Shown here: piece after piece, positions 52,988-61,611 of the stretch
Numbering within the stretch: the stretch's first letter is position 1
Layout: every line of letters starts with the position of its first letter
Assembly (NCBI GenBank): GCA_902826835.1
Contig: CADEGH010000019.1
Span: 39,604-103,603 of the forward strand
Direction of reading: 5' to 3'
DNA: 64,000 nucleotides
From: an uncultured bacterium
Lineage (GTDB): Bacteria > Planctomycetota > GCA-002687715
Notes under the pieces: model-generated
The model's database searches: none
Seen by the model: the letters and a program-made list of their open reading frames with translations, nothing else
Told to the model about the DNA's origin: nothing
Program-made: the position numbers and the translations under genes

Positions 52988-54937
52988 TCAGCGAGGCAGC
53001 GCGGTCCAAATCGCTTCGAATTGCCGCTCGAGGTTGCCGCCTAAGATTTCCTCGATTTGGGATCCCCCTTCGCCGTTCGAGTAGGTCGGCATGCGGGAAG
53101 CGGGATCGATCCGGCGAGGGTCGCGCATCCAACGATCGAACCAACCCCGGCGCAAGCGGGGTGCGGTTTCCACGAAGTTGATCGCGCCGATTTCGAACTC
53201 CGCGTACGGCGCCTCGCTCCCGATCCCGTGACATGCGGTACAGGCAAAGCCGTCCTTGCCGATCAAGTGTTGGCCGGCGCTCACGAGTTCGGGATCCGGC
53301 GGCGGCGGAGCTTCCGCCGTCGTGGAATGACCGTGCTCGGCGGCCAATCCACGCGCGAGGCCGGCGGCCCGCGTGGGGAAAGCCGGCATGCGCGCATCCA
53401 GCCAGGGACGCACCCTCGTCCCCGGATCTCCCGCCAGGAGACGCTCGACCCATTCGGGCCGCAGCTTGTCCCCCGCCAGGGTCAAGTGGGGACGAAGCTG
53501 AGCGACCCGTTTGCCGGTGACGGGACGAGCCAGGTCCTTCGTCTCCAGCACAAACTCGCTCCACCAGTCCGACTCGTGATCCCGAGCGTGGCAAGCCTGG
53601 CATCGCAGTTCCCGGACCCAGCGATGACTGAGTTCCGAGGGGGTCTCCGGCTCAAGAATCGGAGCGGCGAGGTAGCGGCCAAGCGCGTCCCGCTCCGACG
53701 CCGAGAAGTCGAATCGCGGAGCTACCGCCGGCGCTTCTTCCAGGCAGCCGCCCGCACTCCGTGGGCGGGGCCGCTTCTTCGTCGGTGCCAGCGCGCCCGT
53801 CGTGCCGTCTCCGTGGCACGATCCACAAGCGAGCTTCTCGTAGGCAATGGCGCCACGAGCCGCATCGCCCCGAAGCCTCACGGGCTTGGGATTCGCCCCC
53901 GCCTGATGCAAGTAGTTCGCCAACGCGTTGGCTTCGGCGTGGCTGAGCGCGAAGTGCGGCATCCTCGTCCCCGGGAAATGCCGACCGGGGTCCAAAAGAA
54001 ACGCGGTGAGAGAATCGCCGACAAACTTGGTCGAGGCTTTGCGGAGGGGGATGCGGTCGTCGAGAGGCAGCTCCGCATGCTCGGGGCGGAGGTGACAGCC
54101 GACGCACCCGAGGCCATCGAAGAGGTGTCCACCCTCTTTCACCGCGGCGCCTTCGGACGCCGGCAGTGGCGGAGGAGACCCCATTCCGGTCAGAAACGCC
54201 TGGAGGTCCGCGGCGGTTTGATCCGCAGGATCGCTCGCCTGGCCGTGGAGCAACCGAGGCATGCGGGCGTTCGGGCGAAGCGATGACGGATCCATGACCC
54301 ACTCTTGAATCCAGGTGGGATCGAAACGAGCTCCCGCTTGGATCAAAGATGGAGCCGGCCACGCGGATTCCTCTTCGCCCGGGAGTGTCTCGTGGCACGC
54401 TCCGCAGCGGTGAGTGAGATAAAGCTCACGCCCTCGATCGGCCAGGCCATCCTCGTCAGGCCGGGTCGTCTGCGACCACGCATGAGGCGGAATTGGTTCC
54501 CAGCCAAACTCGGCGGCGCTCCAGGAGAGCCGCAGGGAAAGATCCGAGGCCGCGCTACGGCGCAACTGCACCGAAATGGGGACCTTGCCCGCCCTCAGTC
54601 GCTTCGCGGCACTCTCCCCGCTTCCCGCCGCAGGGAGGCTGATCAGGGTTTCGTCCCCAACGACGACCGTCACCGGACCCGAAGCCTCCACGCGGAACGC
54701 GATGCGCTGTCGGTGCGCAATCTCGATTTGCCCCTGAAACACGGCGAGATCGATAGCCGGGTCGGCCCCGCTGGGCTTGGGCCAGGCTTCGTGCAACGCC
54801 AGGAGGCGGAGCGTTCGACTGCCCAACACCTTGCCGTCGGCGCCCCGCAATTCGAGGTGTACGCCGGGGCTGCCCTGGGCGACGAGCGACGCCGCCAAGA
54901 GTCCAAGAGCCGTCAGACCCGACCATCGGCCACCCAT
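52988..54937 (-). CDS. Exported five-haem cytochrome c with PA14-like N-terminal domain
   Basis: 649 residues from ATG 54937, which overlaps the upstream stop by one base (TGATG). Signal peptide ends near SLVAQG. Residues ~25-150 (VFQGQIEIAHRQRIAFRVEASGPVTVVVGDE...IPISVQLRRS...LSLRLSW-type strand order) resemble a PA14 carbohydrate-binding domain. Five haem sites follow: CGACH (178), CVGCH, CGSCH, CQACH and CTACH. Repeated ARMP/TRMP segments may supply distal Met ligands (NARMPRL, GTRMPHF, DARMPAF, ASRMPTY). It is probably the electron acceptor for the translationally coupled DUF1080 protein or another periplasmic dehydrogenase. Confidence 0.82.
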   Translation of the reverse strand: MGGRWSGLTALGLLAASLVAQGSPGVHLELRGADGKVLGSRTLRLLALHEAWPKPSGADPAIDLAVFQGQIEIAHRQRIAFRVEASGPVTVVVGDETLISLPAAGSGESAAKRLRAGKVPISVQLRRSAASDLSLRLSWSAAEFGWEPIPPHAWSQTTRPDEDGLADRGRELYLTHRCGACHETLPGEEESAWPAPSLIQAGARFDPTWIQEWVMDPSSLRPNARMPRLLHGQASDPADQTAADLQAFLTGMGSPPPLPASEGAAVKEGGHLFDGLGCVGCHLRPEHAELPLDDRIPLRKASTKFVGDSLTAFLLDPGRHFPGTRMPHFALSHAEANALANYLHQAGANPKPVRLRGDAARGAIAYEKLACGSCHGDGTTGALAPTKKRPRPRSAGGCLEEAPAVAPRFDFSASERDALGRYLAAPILEPETPSELSHRWVRELRCQACHARDHESDWWSEFVLETKDLARPVTGKRVAQLRPHLTLAGDKLRPEWVERLLAGDPGTRVRPWLDARMPAFPTRAAGLARGLAAEHGHSTTAEAPPPPDPELVSAGQHLIGKDGFACTACHGIGSEAPYAEFEIGAINFVETAPRLRRGWFDRWMRDPRRIDPASRMPTYSNGEGGSQIEEILGGNLERQFEAIWTALPR

Positions 54938-57855
54938 CACTGTGGGATCCGGTGAATCGTGTTGTAGATGTCCACCACGAAGTCCTTGCCATCCGCCGCC
55001 GTCAGGTCGGCACGAATCTTCATCTGCATGACCGGCATGAAGTTTTCGATCGTGAGGCGCACCGTGCGCCCATCGGGCTGGAGGCTGGCCGCCGCGATCT
55101 TCACCTTGTCGTGTTTCTTCCAGTCGTGCATCTCGGTCCCGAGCGCTCGTTTTTCGGCGTCGCGATCGGGATTGGCCGCTGAAACCTCGGGCGATCCGTA
55201 CTGGGGCCCCCAGACATAGTTCCACTGTTCGATGGTGAAACTCTCGGCGTCGTTTGCGACCTCCGGATCCAGCGCGGTCGTGAAGGTGATCTCGAGCCCG
55301 TCCTTCAAAGTGCGCAGGTCTTTAGGCAAGTAGACCGGTTTCCCGGTATAGCGAACCCGGCTGAACGCGGCCAAGCGGGCCGCATTGGTTTGCCATCCCC
55401 GCAGGCCTACGACCCATAGCTGGTGGTCGAGCGGGCTGAATCTCGCGCGCATGGCGCTCGAGTACAAATTCACCGGCAACCGGACCACGCCGCCCTGCAC
55501 GAGATCTCCGCTCTCCTCCTTCATCACCTTGTAGATCGAACTCTGTCCGTAGGAGAGATGCAAAAGATCCCCCTGGAACGGGCCGAATCGATCGCTCGTG
55601 ACCCACACCTGGCTTCCCCCGGAGTTGTCGACCTCCATCGGGAACCAGCAAAGCGGAGGGTTGTATGTGCTCGGCTTCGGCTCACTCGTCGCGAGCGATA
55701 CGACTCCCTGGAAACTCCCTGGCTTCAGCCAATGCAACTTGCAGTGGGGTACCCACGTGCCCTCGTTGTCGCCGCAGGTGACCTGGCCGGTCGGGCTGAC
55801 TCCGACCCCGTTCGGCGCTCGCAGGCCCGACGAGTAGACCTCCAACTTCTTGCCGTCCTTGGACAGTTTCAGCACGGTTCCGTGATGAGGCACCGTCGGA
55901 TCGAAGCCACGTCCGCCCGGTTTCACCGGCCCGGCTTTACCGAAATAGAAATTGCCTTCGGCGTCGGTCTGCAAGTCGAACACAAATTCGTGAAAGTTCG
56001 GAGTGGCCTGGAGCTGGTTGTTGAAACACTCGTAGTGATCGGCTTCGTCGTCGCCGTTGACGTCGCGAAGGCGCGTGATCTGATCGCGGGCGCTCACGTA
56101 GATCACGTCGTCGACGATCTTGAGCCCGAGCGTTTCGTACAGCCCGGCCGCGAAGCGCTTCCAAGTGACACGGCCGAGTTCCTCGCCCAGTCCCCGCACG
56201 ATCCAGACGTCGCCGTTCCACGTGCAGAGCGCGGCGCTGCGCCCGTCGGCAAAGAAGTCGAATCCACCGATCCGCATCTCCGACTGCCAGGGATTTTCGA
56301 ACGGCACCGGAATGTCGTCGAGGACATAGGCCCCGTCACCTTTGCCGGGCACCGCGGCGACTTCGATTCGGTCCGGCCAAAGCATCGGGCCGGGCCCGCC
56401 AAAATCGTCGGGCGAGGCCGGGCGAGCTTCCGATAGCAAACGGTTGCAGTCCTCTTCCGCGAGCGCGCGCGTGTAGGCCACCGCCACTTCAGTGCGATTG
56501 GCGGCAGGAGCGCGCCACACGCAGCGTCGTCCTGCTCCGGTCGGCCCATCGATCACGTCCAGCACTCCCCCGCCGAAGCGGGCGATGGTGAGAGGTCGGC
56601 GATTGGCCGGCTCCTCGACGCCGACCACCAACTCGGGACCGACCTCGCGAAACCGCCCGGTCTCCAGGTCCGCGATCACGAACATTTCTTCGCGGCTCAG
56701 TGCATCGACGCAGAGCGATCGCCACAGCACCGTGCCGCGCGATTCAGTCCGGAGTTCCGACTTGGTGAACATCTCCTGCAAGAGGGCAGTGCGCAGCGCC
56801 ATCTGGACCACCACCTGGGTGCCGTGCCTCCACAGTCCGAGGTAGCGGGTATGACCTTCCGGCAGCGGACCAAAGGGGATCGGCCGGGGATCGGCGAGGT
56901 TCCCGTCGACGCTGACGCCCGGCCCCGGCGCGACTTCGAAGATCGGAGCTTCGTCGATCCAGGGGTGCCCCCCGTGCGACCCGTCGTAGGTCACCCCCGA
57001 GAGCTTGACCCACCCGTCCCAGCCGAATGCCCACCGGCACAGGTCGGTGTCGAAGGCCGCCGCGCCGCGCCGATCCGGCGAGAGCTCGACGGTGATCGCT
57101 TTGTTCACGATGTTCTTGGTCGCCTTGTGGCCGAGCGCGGAGCTCAGGAAGGGACCGTAGTCCATGCGATCCCACCACTCCGGGCCGGGCCGCAGCGCGG
57201 TCAAGTGGTCTCGCTCCTGAGCCGTGGCTTGGCGAGGCAGGGGCCGCACGCGCAGCTTGCGGAACTTCACGGTGCTCGCCGGATCGTGGGCCTGCAGTGC
57301 GAAGGTCCCCTTGCCCAGCCGACGCTTGCCCTCCGTCCCTTCCGGTTCCTGCCAGTGGACCACGACTTTGCCGTTCAGGCGAACCGTGATCCAGCGGCCA
57401 CGAACGGAGATTTCGTAGCGAACCCAGGTCTGGTCCTTCGCCTTGGCCTCCTCGACCTTCACGACTCCGTAGAGACTGCCCGAGCGGATCGGGTCCTTGC
57501 CGCTGAGATTGACTTGGCACTCGTACCCATGTTCGGGCCAGCCCTCCGCTTGGAACCGGGAGTGAAAATAGATGCCGCCATTGGAGCCCGGCTCGGTCCA
57601 GACCTCCGCCTCGAACTCGAAGTTCTCGAAATTTTCCTCGCCGGTCGACCCCACGAAGAAGAGGTGGGCGCGTTCGCCCTTGGCCACAATCGCCCCGTCG
57701 GCAACCGTGAACGAATTCGGATTTTCGCCGAGCTTCCAGCCGGCCAAGGACTGGCCATCAAAGAGCTCCCGCCACGGCCAGCGCCCGGGCAACGACTCTT
57801 GGGACAACAGCAGCGGAGCAAGCAGAAGGAAGAGCGCAGGCACAAGCTTCGGCAT
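54937..57855 (-). CDS. Exported DUF1080 + DUF6797-type protein with PVC-style propeller
   Basis: 972 residues from ATG 57855 with signal peptide (LVPALFLLLAPLLLSQ). Residues ~25-205 form a concanavalin-like DUF1080 (3-keto-disaccharide hydrolase) domain (LFDGQSLAGWKLGENPNSFTVADGAIVA ... GYECQVNLSG). A DUF6797-like region follows (~230-480). Then comes a beta-propeller sugar-dehydrogenase-like segment (~500-830: RLRDVNGDDEADHYECFNNQLQ, FYFGKAGPVKPGG, APNGVGVSPTGQVTCGDNEG). This architecture is common in Planctomycetota/Verrucomicrobiota saccharide-degrading clusters. It probably binds and attacks a keto-sugar or glycan in the periplasm. The stop overlaps the haem protein's start, linking the two. 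Confidence 0.82.
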   Translation of the reverse strand: MPKLVPALFLLLAPLLLSQESLPGRWPWRELFDGQSLAGWKLGENPNSFTVADGAIVAKGERAHLFFVGSTGEENFENFEFEAEVWTEPGSNGGIYFHSRFQAEGWPEHGYECQVNLSGKDPIRSGSLYGVVKVEEAKAKDQTWVRYEISVRGRWITVRLNGKVVVHWQEPEGTEGKRRLGKGTFALQAHDPASTVKFRKLRVRPLPRQATAQERDHLTALRPGPEWWDRMDYGPFLSSALGHKATKNIVNKAITVELSPDRRGAAAFDTDLCRWAFGWDGWVKLSGVTYDGSHGGHPWIDEAPIFEVAPGPGVSVDGNLADPRPIPFGPLPEGHTRYLGLWRHGTQVVVQMALRTALLQEMFTKSELRTESRGTVLWRSLCVDALSREEMFVIADLETGRFREVGPELVVGVEEPANRRPLTIARFGGGVLDVIDGPTGAGRRCVWRAPAANRTEVAVAYTRALAEEDCNRLLSEARPASPDDFGGPGPMLWPDRIEVAAVPGKGDGAYVLDDIPVPFENPWQSEMRIGGFDFFADGRSAALCTWNGDVWIVRGLGEELGRVTWKRFAAGLYETLGLKIVDDVIYVSARDQITRLRDVNGDDEADHYECFNNQLQATPNFHEFVFDLQTDAEGNFYFGKAGPVKPGGRGFDPTVPHHGTVLKLSKDGKKLEVYSSGLRAPNGVGVSPTGQVTCGDNEGTWVPHCKLHWLKPGSFQGVVSLATSEPKPSTYNPPLCWFPMEVDNSGGSQVWVTSDRFGPFQGDLLHLSYGQSSIYKVMKEESGDLVQGGVVRLPVNLYSSAMRARFSPLDHQLWVVGLRGWQTNAARLAAFSRVRYTGKPVYLPKDLRTLKDGLEITFTTALDPEVANDAESFTIEQWNYVWGPQYGSPEVSAANPDRDAEKRALGTEMHDWKKHDKVKIAAASLQPDGRTVRLTIENFMPVMQMKIRADLTAADGKDFVVDIYNTIHRIPQ

Positions 57856-57955
57856 GGTTGGTCTCGGCGGCCGGGGCCGCGCCCGGAACCTACCAGATGG
57901 GACCATGAAGCGGACAGGGCGAGGTCCCAGGAGGGTTGCTATCCTTCCGACCAGC

Positions 57956-59341
57956 ATGAGCACTGCCGGGAACTCCGGGCGCCCACCATCGGTTGGTCGC
58001 GCCATCGACGCCTACCATCACCTCCTGGAGGGCGCCGCCGGGCTTACGACCCTTCGCGCCCTGGAAGACGAACTCCGTCGCATCGACCTCGTGTTCGGCG
58101 ACCGTCCGATCTGCCGCGTGGCCCGCCCCTACTTCCTCGCCGAATCGGAAGCCCATTGGCTGGCGCGCAGCATCGAAGTCTTGATGCAGGCGTTTCGGAA
58201 GGTCTACCGCTCGCTCCACGACACCCCGGAAGTGCGAGCCGTTCTGCGGCTCGAGCCCGAGGACGAGGCGATCCTCGCGATCGACCGCCAGCCCTTCGAA
58301 CCGGATGCCATCGCCCGCATCGACGGCTTTCTAGCCCCCGACGGACAGTTCCGAGTCATCGAGTACAACGCCGAGAGTCCGGGCGGGATCGCCTTCGGCG
58401 ACACCCTTGCTTCGATCTTCAAGACCCTCCCGATTTGGCCGTCCTTCGCGCGGCAGTTTCCGACCCGCACCTACGACGGGCTCGGCAACACCTTGCACGA
58501 GCTGCTTTCCGCCCACCGCGCGAGCCTGGGCCGCGCCGAAATCGGCCATCCCACGATCGGCGTCGTCGACTGGCGCACCGCACCCACGCGCCGCGAGTTC
58601 GAAATCTGCGCCGAGCGCTTTGCCGCCGAGGGCTATCCGAGTCGCGTCATCGACCCGAGCGAACTCAGGTTCGACGGCCATCGGCTCCGGGCCGGGGACT
58701 TCGAAATCGACATCGTTTACAAGCGCGTGCTCGTAAAAGATCTGCTCGCGCACGGCGGACTCGACCATCCCTTGGTGCAAGCGCTCAAAGCGGGAGCCAT
58801 CACCTGTGCCTCCGGCTTCGGCGTTCACCTGCTCTACCGCAAAGAGCTGTTTGCGCTGCTCCACGACCCGCGGCTGCGGGCGCGGTTTTCGGCCGACGAA
58901 CTCCACGCGATCCACGGCCTCGTGCCGTGGAGCCAAATCGTGAGGGAGGGCGAATGCACCCACCCGAGCGGCGGCCGCAGTCTGCGGGATTTTGTCCGCG
59001 AAAATCGCCACCGGCTGGTGATCAAACCGACCGCGGAATACGGCGGTACCGGGGTCGTGCTCGGCTGGCTCGTCGACCAGCCCACCTGGGAGAAGGCCTA
59101 CGACGCGGCGCTCTTGGACACGAGCCTCGTTCAGGAGCGGGTGGCCTTGGGCCGGGAACGATTCCCGCTGCGCCAGGGTGACACCCTCGGTTTTGCCGAC
59201 TATTACGCCGACATCAATCCCTACATCTGGGGGGGAACGCGCTCGGAGGGTTTCGGCTGCCGCTTGGCCGCCGGAGAACTGCTGAATGTGACCGCAGGTG
59301 GTGGATCCGCGGTGCCGGTGTTCATTCTCCAGGACGGCTGA
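57956..59341 (+). CDS. ATP-grasp-like enzyme (circularly-permuted/glutathionylspermidine-synthase-like)
   Basis: 461 residues from ATG 57956 (MSTAGNSGRPPSVGRAIDAYHHLL). The C-terminal half has an ATP-grasp pattern: LVIKPTAEYGGTGVVLGWLVDQPTWEKAY, LVQERV and a Gly-rich end (NVTAGGGSAVPVF). The N-terminal half includes FRVIEYNAESPGGIAFGD, where an Asn/Glu pair could bind substrate carboxylate. Such enzymes ligate a carboxylate to an amine at the cost of ATP. The substrate is unknown, and no biosynthetic partners lie next to it. The last 20 bases overlap the convergent zinc-ribbon gene. Confidence 0.65.
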   Translation: MSTAGNSGRPPSVGRAIDAYHHLLEGAAGLTTLRALEDELRRIDLVFGDRPICRVARPYFLAESEAHWLARSIEVLMQAFRKVYRSLHDTPEVRAVLRLEPEDEAILAIDRQPFEPDAIARIDGFLAPDGQFRVIEYNAESPGGIAFGDTLASIFKTLPIWPSFARQFPTRTYDGLGNTLHELLSAHRASLGRAEIGHPTIGVVDWRTAPTRREFEICAERFAAEGYPSRVIDPSELRFDGHRLRAGDFEIDIVYKRVLVKDLLAHGGLDHPLVQALKAGAITCASGFGVHLLYRKELFALLHDPRLRARFSADELHAIHGLVPWSQIVREGECTHPSGGRSLRDFVRENRHRLVIKPTAEYGGTGVVLGWLVDQPTWEKAYDAALLDTSLVQERVALGRERFPLRQGDTLGFADYYADINPYIWGGTRSEGFGCRLAAGELLNVTAGGGSAVPVFILQDG

Positions 59342-59600
59342 TCGCCGGGGCGGGCTTGGGCGCCGGGCCGACCAACAGCTCCTCTTCGAGCTCTTGCCAG
59401 GCCGGGGGGCCGCCGTCGAACCAATCTTCGTGCAGCGCCCAGTGGGCGCACTTCGGGCATTGAGTCTCGAGCCAGTTTTGACCGCAGCCCGGACACTGCG
59501 CGTTGGTGGCAAAGGTATCGAACGACTCGCGGCATCGGTCGCAGGACCAGTGAGGACCCCCATCGGGCGCCCAGCGACACTGCGGACAACGGATCTTCAT
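59322..59600 (-). CDS. Small zinc-ribbon protein
   Basis: 92 residues. Four Cys-x2-Cys knuckles: CPQC (5-8), CDRC (20-23), CPGC (36-39) and CPKC (48-51). These could bind two zinc ions in double-zinc-ribbon fashion. The acidic/proline-rich tail is unstructured. The family is unassigned; such proteins may act in protein or nucleic-acid contacts. It overlaps the end of the ATP-grasp gene by 20 bp on the opposite strand. Confidence 0.72.
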   Translation of the reverse strand: MKIRCPQCRWAPDGGPHWSCDRCRESFDTFATNAQCPGCGQNWLETQCPKCAHWALHEDWFDGGPPAWQELEEELLVGPAPKPAPAISRPGE

Positions 59601-59710
59601 CGCTACATCACTCCTTGCTGCCCGCCTTGGAATGACTTGTGCTCCCGGGCGGGTCGTACCCTCGCAGGTACGGGTTTCTCAGCGCGCCCTCTATACGGAG
59701 TTTTCATCCG

Positions 59711-60301
59711 ATGTTGCAGATTCGCTCGCTCCTCGCCGCCGCTTCGCTCGCCACGATGTTCGTGAGCCACGCCGTCGCCCAGTCGCCGTTCGTCCAATCC
59801 GGGGAGCGGCAGTTCTCCCGGGTGCTCTTCTTCGATGAGAAGGACGGAAAGCCCAGCGTCCCCTGCCAGTACAGCTTGCAGTGGAGCGCGCCGGAATGGC
59901 GTGGCGAACACCAAAAGGCCCTGGATGCGAGCCCGGTCGGCACGCGCCTTCGCCTTGGAAAGGACGCCTGGAGCGTGCTCGACACCAACCGCCCCCTCGT
60001 GATTGGGGGCACCAAGGTCCCGGCGGGCATCTACTATCTCGCCCTCGAAAAGACAGCGGCGAAGAAGCTGGCGATGGTGCTCCTGGATCCGGTCGCCATT
60101 CACAAAGCCCAACTCGACCCATTTCAGACCGATCAAACCAAGGGCGGATTGGTGGTGCCCCTCGAGTGGACGGCCGATCAAAAGGAAGCGGAGTCCCTGA
60201 CGATGTCGCTGACGCCGGATCAGGCCAAACCCAAGGAATCAACGTGGGCTTTGTCCTTCGGCCCGCACCGACTGAGTGCACGGATCAGCGCGCAGTTTTG
60301 A
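59711..60301 (+). CDS. Exported DUF2911-like protein
   Basis: 196 residues from ATG 59711. Signal peptide (SLLAAASLATMFVSHAVAQ). The core VLDTNRPLVIGGTKVPAGIYYLALEK resembles the DUF2911 strand pattern (GGKKLPAGTY-L). The remaining residues are amphipathic beta strands. It is a periplasmic protein of unknown role. It is monocistronic, with the copper operon convergent to it. Confidence 0.7.
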   Translation: MLQIRSLLAAASLATMFVSHAVAQSPFVQSGERQFSRVLFFDEKDGKPSVPCQYSLQWSAPEWRGEHQKALDASPVGTRLRLGKDAWSVLDTNRPLVIGGTKVPAGIYYLALEKTAAKKLAMVLLDPVAIHKAQLDPFQTDQTKGGLVVPLEWTADQKEAESLTMSLTPDQAKPKESTWALSFGPHRLSARISAQF

Positions 60302-60356
60302 TCAGAGGAGCGGGAGCCTGCGGCGACCCCTGGTGATGGTCTATGGCCGAGGTCAC

Positions 60357-61610
60357 TCAGCCCGGAAGCTCGATACCGTCCGCCGCCAATTGCTCGGGGC
60401 TCGCAACTTCCGCGACGGTGCCAGGCGGGTTCTCGTACCAGCCTGGATCCGAATCCGTCTCCAGGTGGTCCCGAACCTTCAGGATCGAGAACATCCCGCT
60501 CATCGTGATGTAGCCAAACGGTCCGGCCCCGCCCATCATCGGCAGGCTGTTCGGCGGGATCTCGTGGAGCTGCTCTTCGTCGCTCCCGCCCATGGCACCA
60601 AAGCCGGGAATGACCCGCCCGAGGGCCGCGTCGAAATCTCCGGCTTCCACGCCCACGAGATTCGGAATCCCGTGTCCCATCTGAGTCATGACGTGGTGGG
60701 TCATGTGGCAGTGGAAAGCCCAGTCTCCGGGATTGTCGGCGATGAATTCGATCGTTCGGGTGGATCCGACCGGAACCAGGACCGACACTTCGCGCCACTG
60801 CGCCGAGGGAGGGATCGCTCCCCCGTCCGTGGCCGTGACGGCAAAACTGTGGCCGTGCAGGTGGATGGGGTGATGGTCCATTGCGCTCAGATTGCCGATG
60901 CGGATCCGCACGCGCTCACCCCGTTTGGCGACCATGGCTTCCGTGGCCGGAAAGATCTTGGCGTTCAAGGTCAAGACGTTGAAGTCCGACATCTCGTTCG
61001 GGTCGGGTCGGGCGAGACCCGGCTTCAGCGCCCAGGTGCTCAACAAATAAGCGTAGTCCCGCGCCGGGCCGTCGCCTTCTCCGCCTCTCGGATGCACCAC
61101 GAACATCCCCATGAGGCCCAACGCCATCTGGGTCATCTCGTCGTGGTGGGAGTGGTACATATAAGTCCCGTGCTGCCGCAGCTCGAACTCGTAGAGGAAG
61201 GTCTCCCCCGGTTCGATCGGACGCTGCGAGAGCCCCCCTACTCCGTCCATTCCGTTCGGTACGTAGAGACCGTGCCAATGAACCGTGGTGTTCGTGTCGA
61301 GACGGTTGGTCACGTAGATGCGGACCCGCTCACCTTCGGTCGCTTCGAGGGTGGGGCCGTGCACCCGACCGTTGTATCCGAAACACTCCGCCGAAAGGCC
61401 TGGGGCGAATTCGTGGGTCACGGTTTGCACGATCAAATGAAAAATCCGCGCGCCCTTCACCATCCGTCCCGGGTCGGTGACTCCGTTTGGGGTCACGACT
61501 CGACCCTGCCTCCGAGTTCGAGGCGGCGGAACGGCCACCCCCGCGGATGCTCGACCCACACTCACGAGCAGTGCGCCGCCCTTCAGGAAGCCTCGACGAG
61601 TTGGGTGCAT
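60357..61610 (-). CDS. Tat-exported multicopper oxidase
   Basis: 417 residues from ATG 61610. Tat signal TRRGFLKGGALL (Arg5-Arg6). All copper-binding segments are present in order: TVHWHGLYVPNGMDG, YMYHSHHDEMTQMALGLMG, HPIHLHGHSF and WAFHCHMTHHVMTQMGHG, giving type 1, 2 and 3 copper. The Met-rich neighbourhood of the last motifs suggests a cuprous-oxidase/CopA-like enzyme in copper tolerance. It starts 1 nt after the TolC-type gene stop and is the last gene of the operon. A longer frame beginning 30 codons upstream would lack the Tat position and lie in tolC. Confidence 0.88.
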   Translation of the reverse strand: MHPTRRGFLKGGALLVSVGRASAGVAVPPPRTRRQGRVVTPNGVTDPGRMVKGARIFHLIVQTVTHEFAPGLSAECFGYNGRVHGPTLEATEGERVRIYVTNRLDTNTTVHWHGLYVPNGMDGVGGLSQRPIEPGETFLYEFELRQHGTYMYHSHHDEMTQMALGLMGMFVVHPRGGEGDGPARDYAYLLSTWALKPGLARPDPNEMSDFNVLTLNAKIFPATEAMVAKRGERVRIRIGNLSAMDHHPIHLHGHSFAVTATDGGAIPPSAQWREVSVLVPVGSTRTIEFIADNPGDWAFHCHMTHHVMTQMGHGIPNLVGVEAGDFDAALGRVIPGFGAMGGSDEEQLHEIPPNSLPMMGGAGPFGYITMSGMFSILKVRDHLETDSDPGWYENPPGTVAEVASPEQLAADGIELPG

Positions 61611-61611
61611 T

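Noticed and set aside
56824..59181. Plus-strand open frame of 785 codons
   Set aside because: It runs antisense to the DUF1080 gene and then out of frame through the ATP-grasp gene; Arg/Pro-rich nonsense composition.
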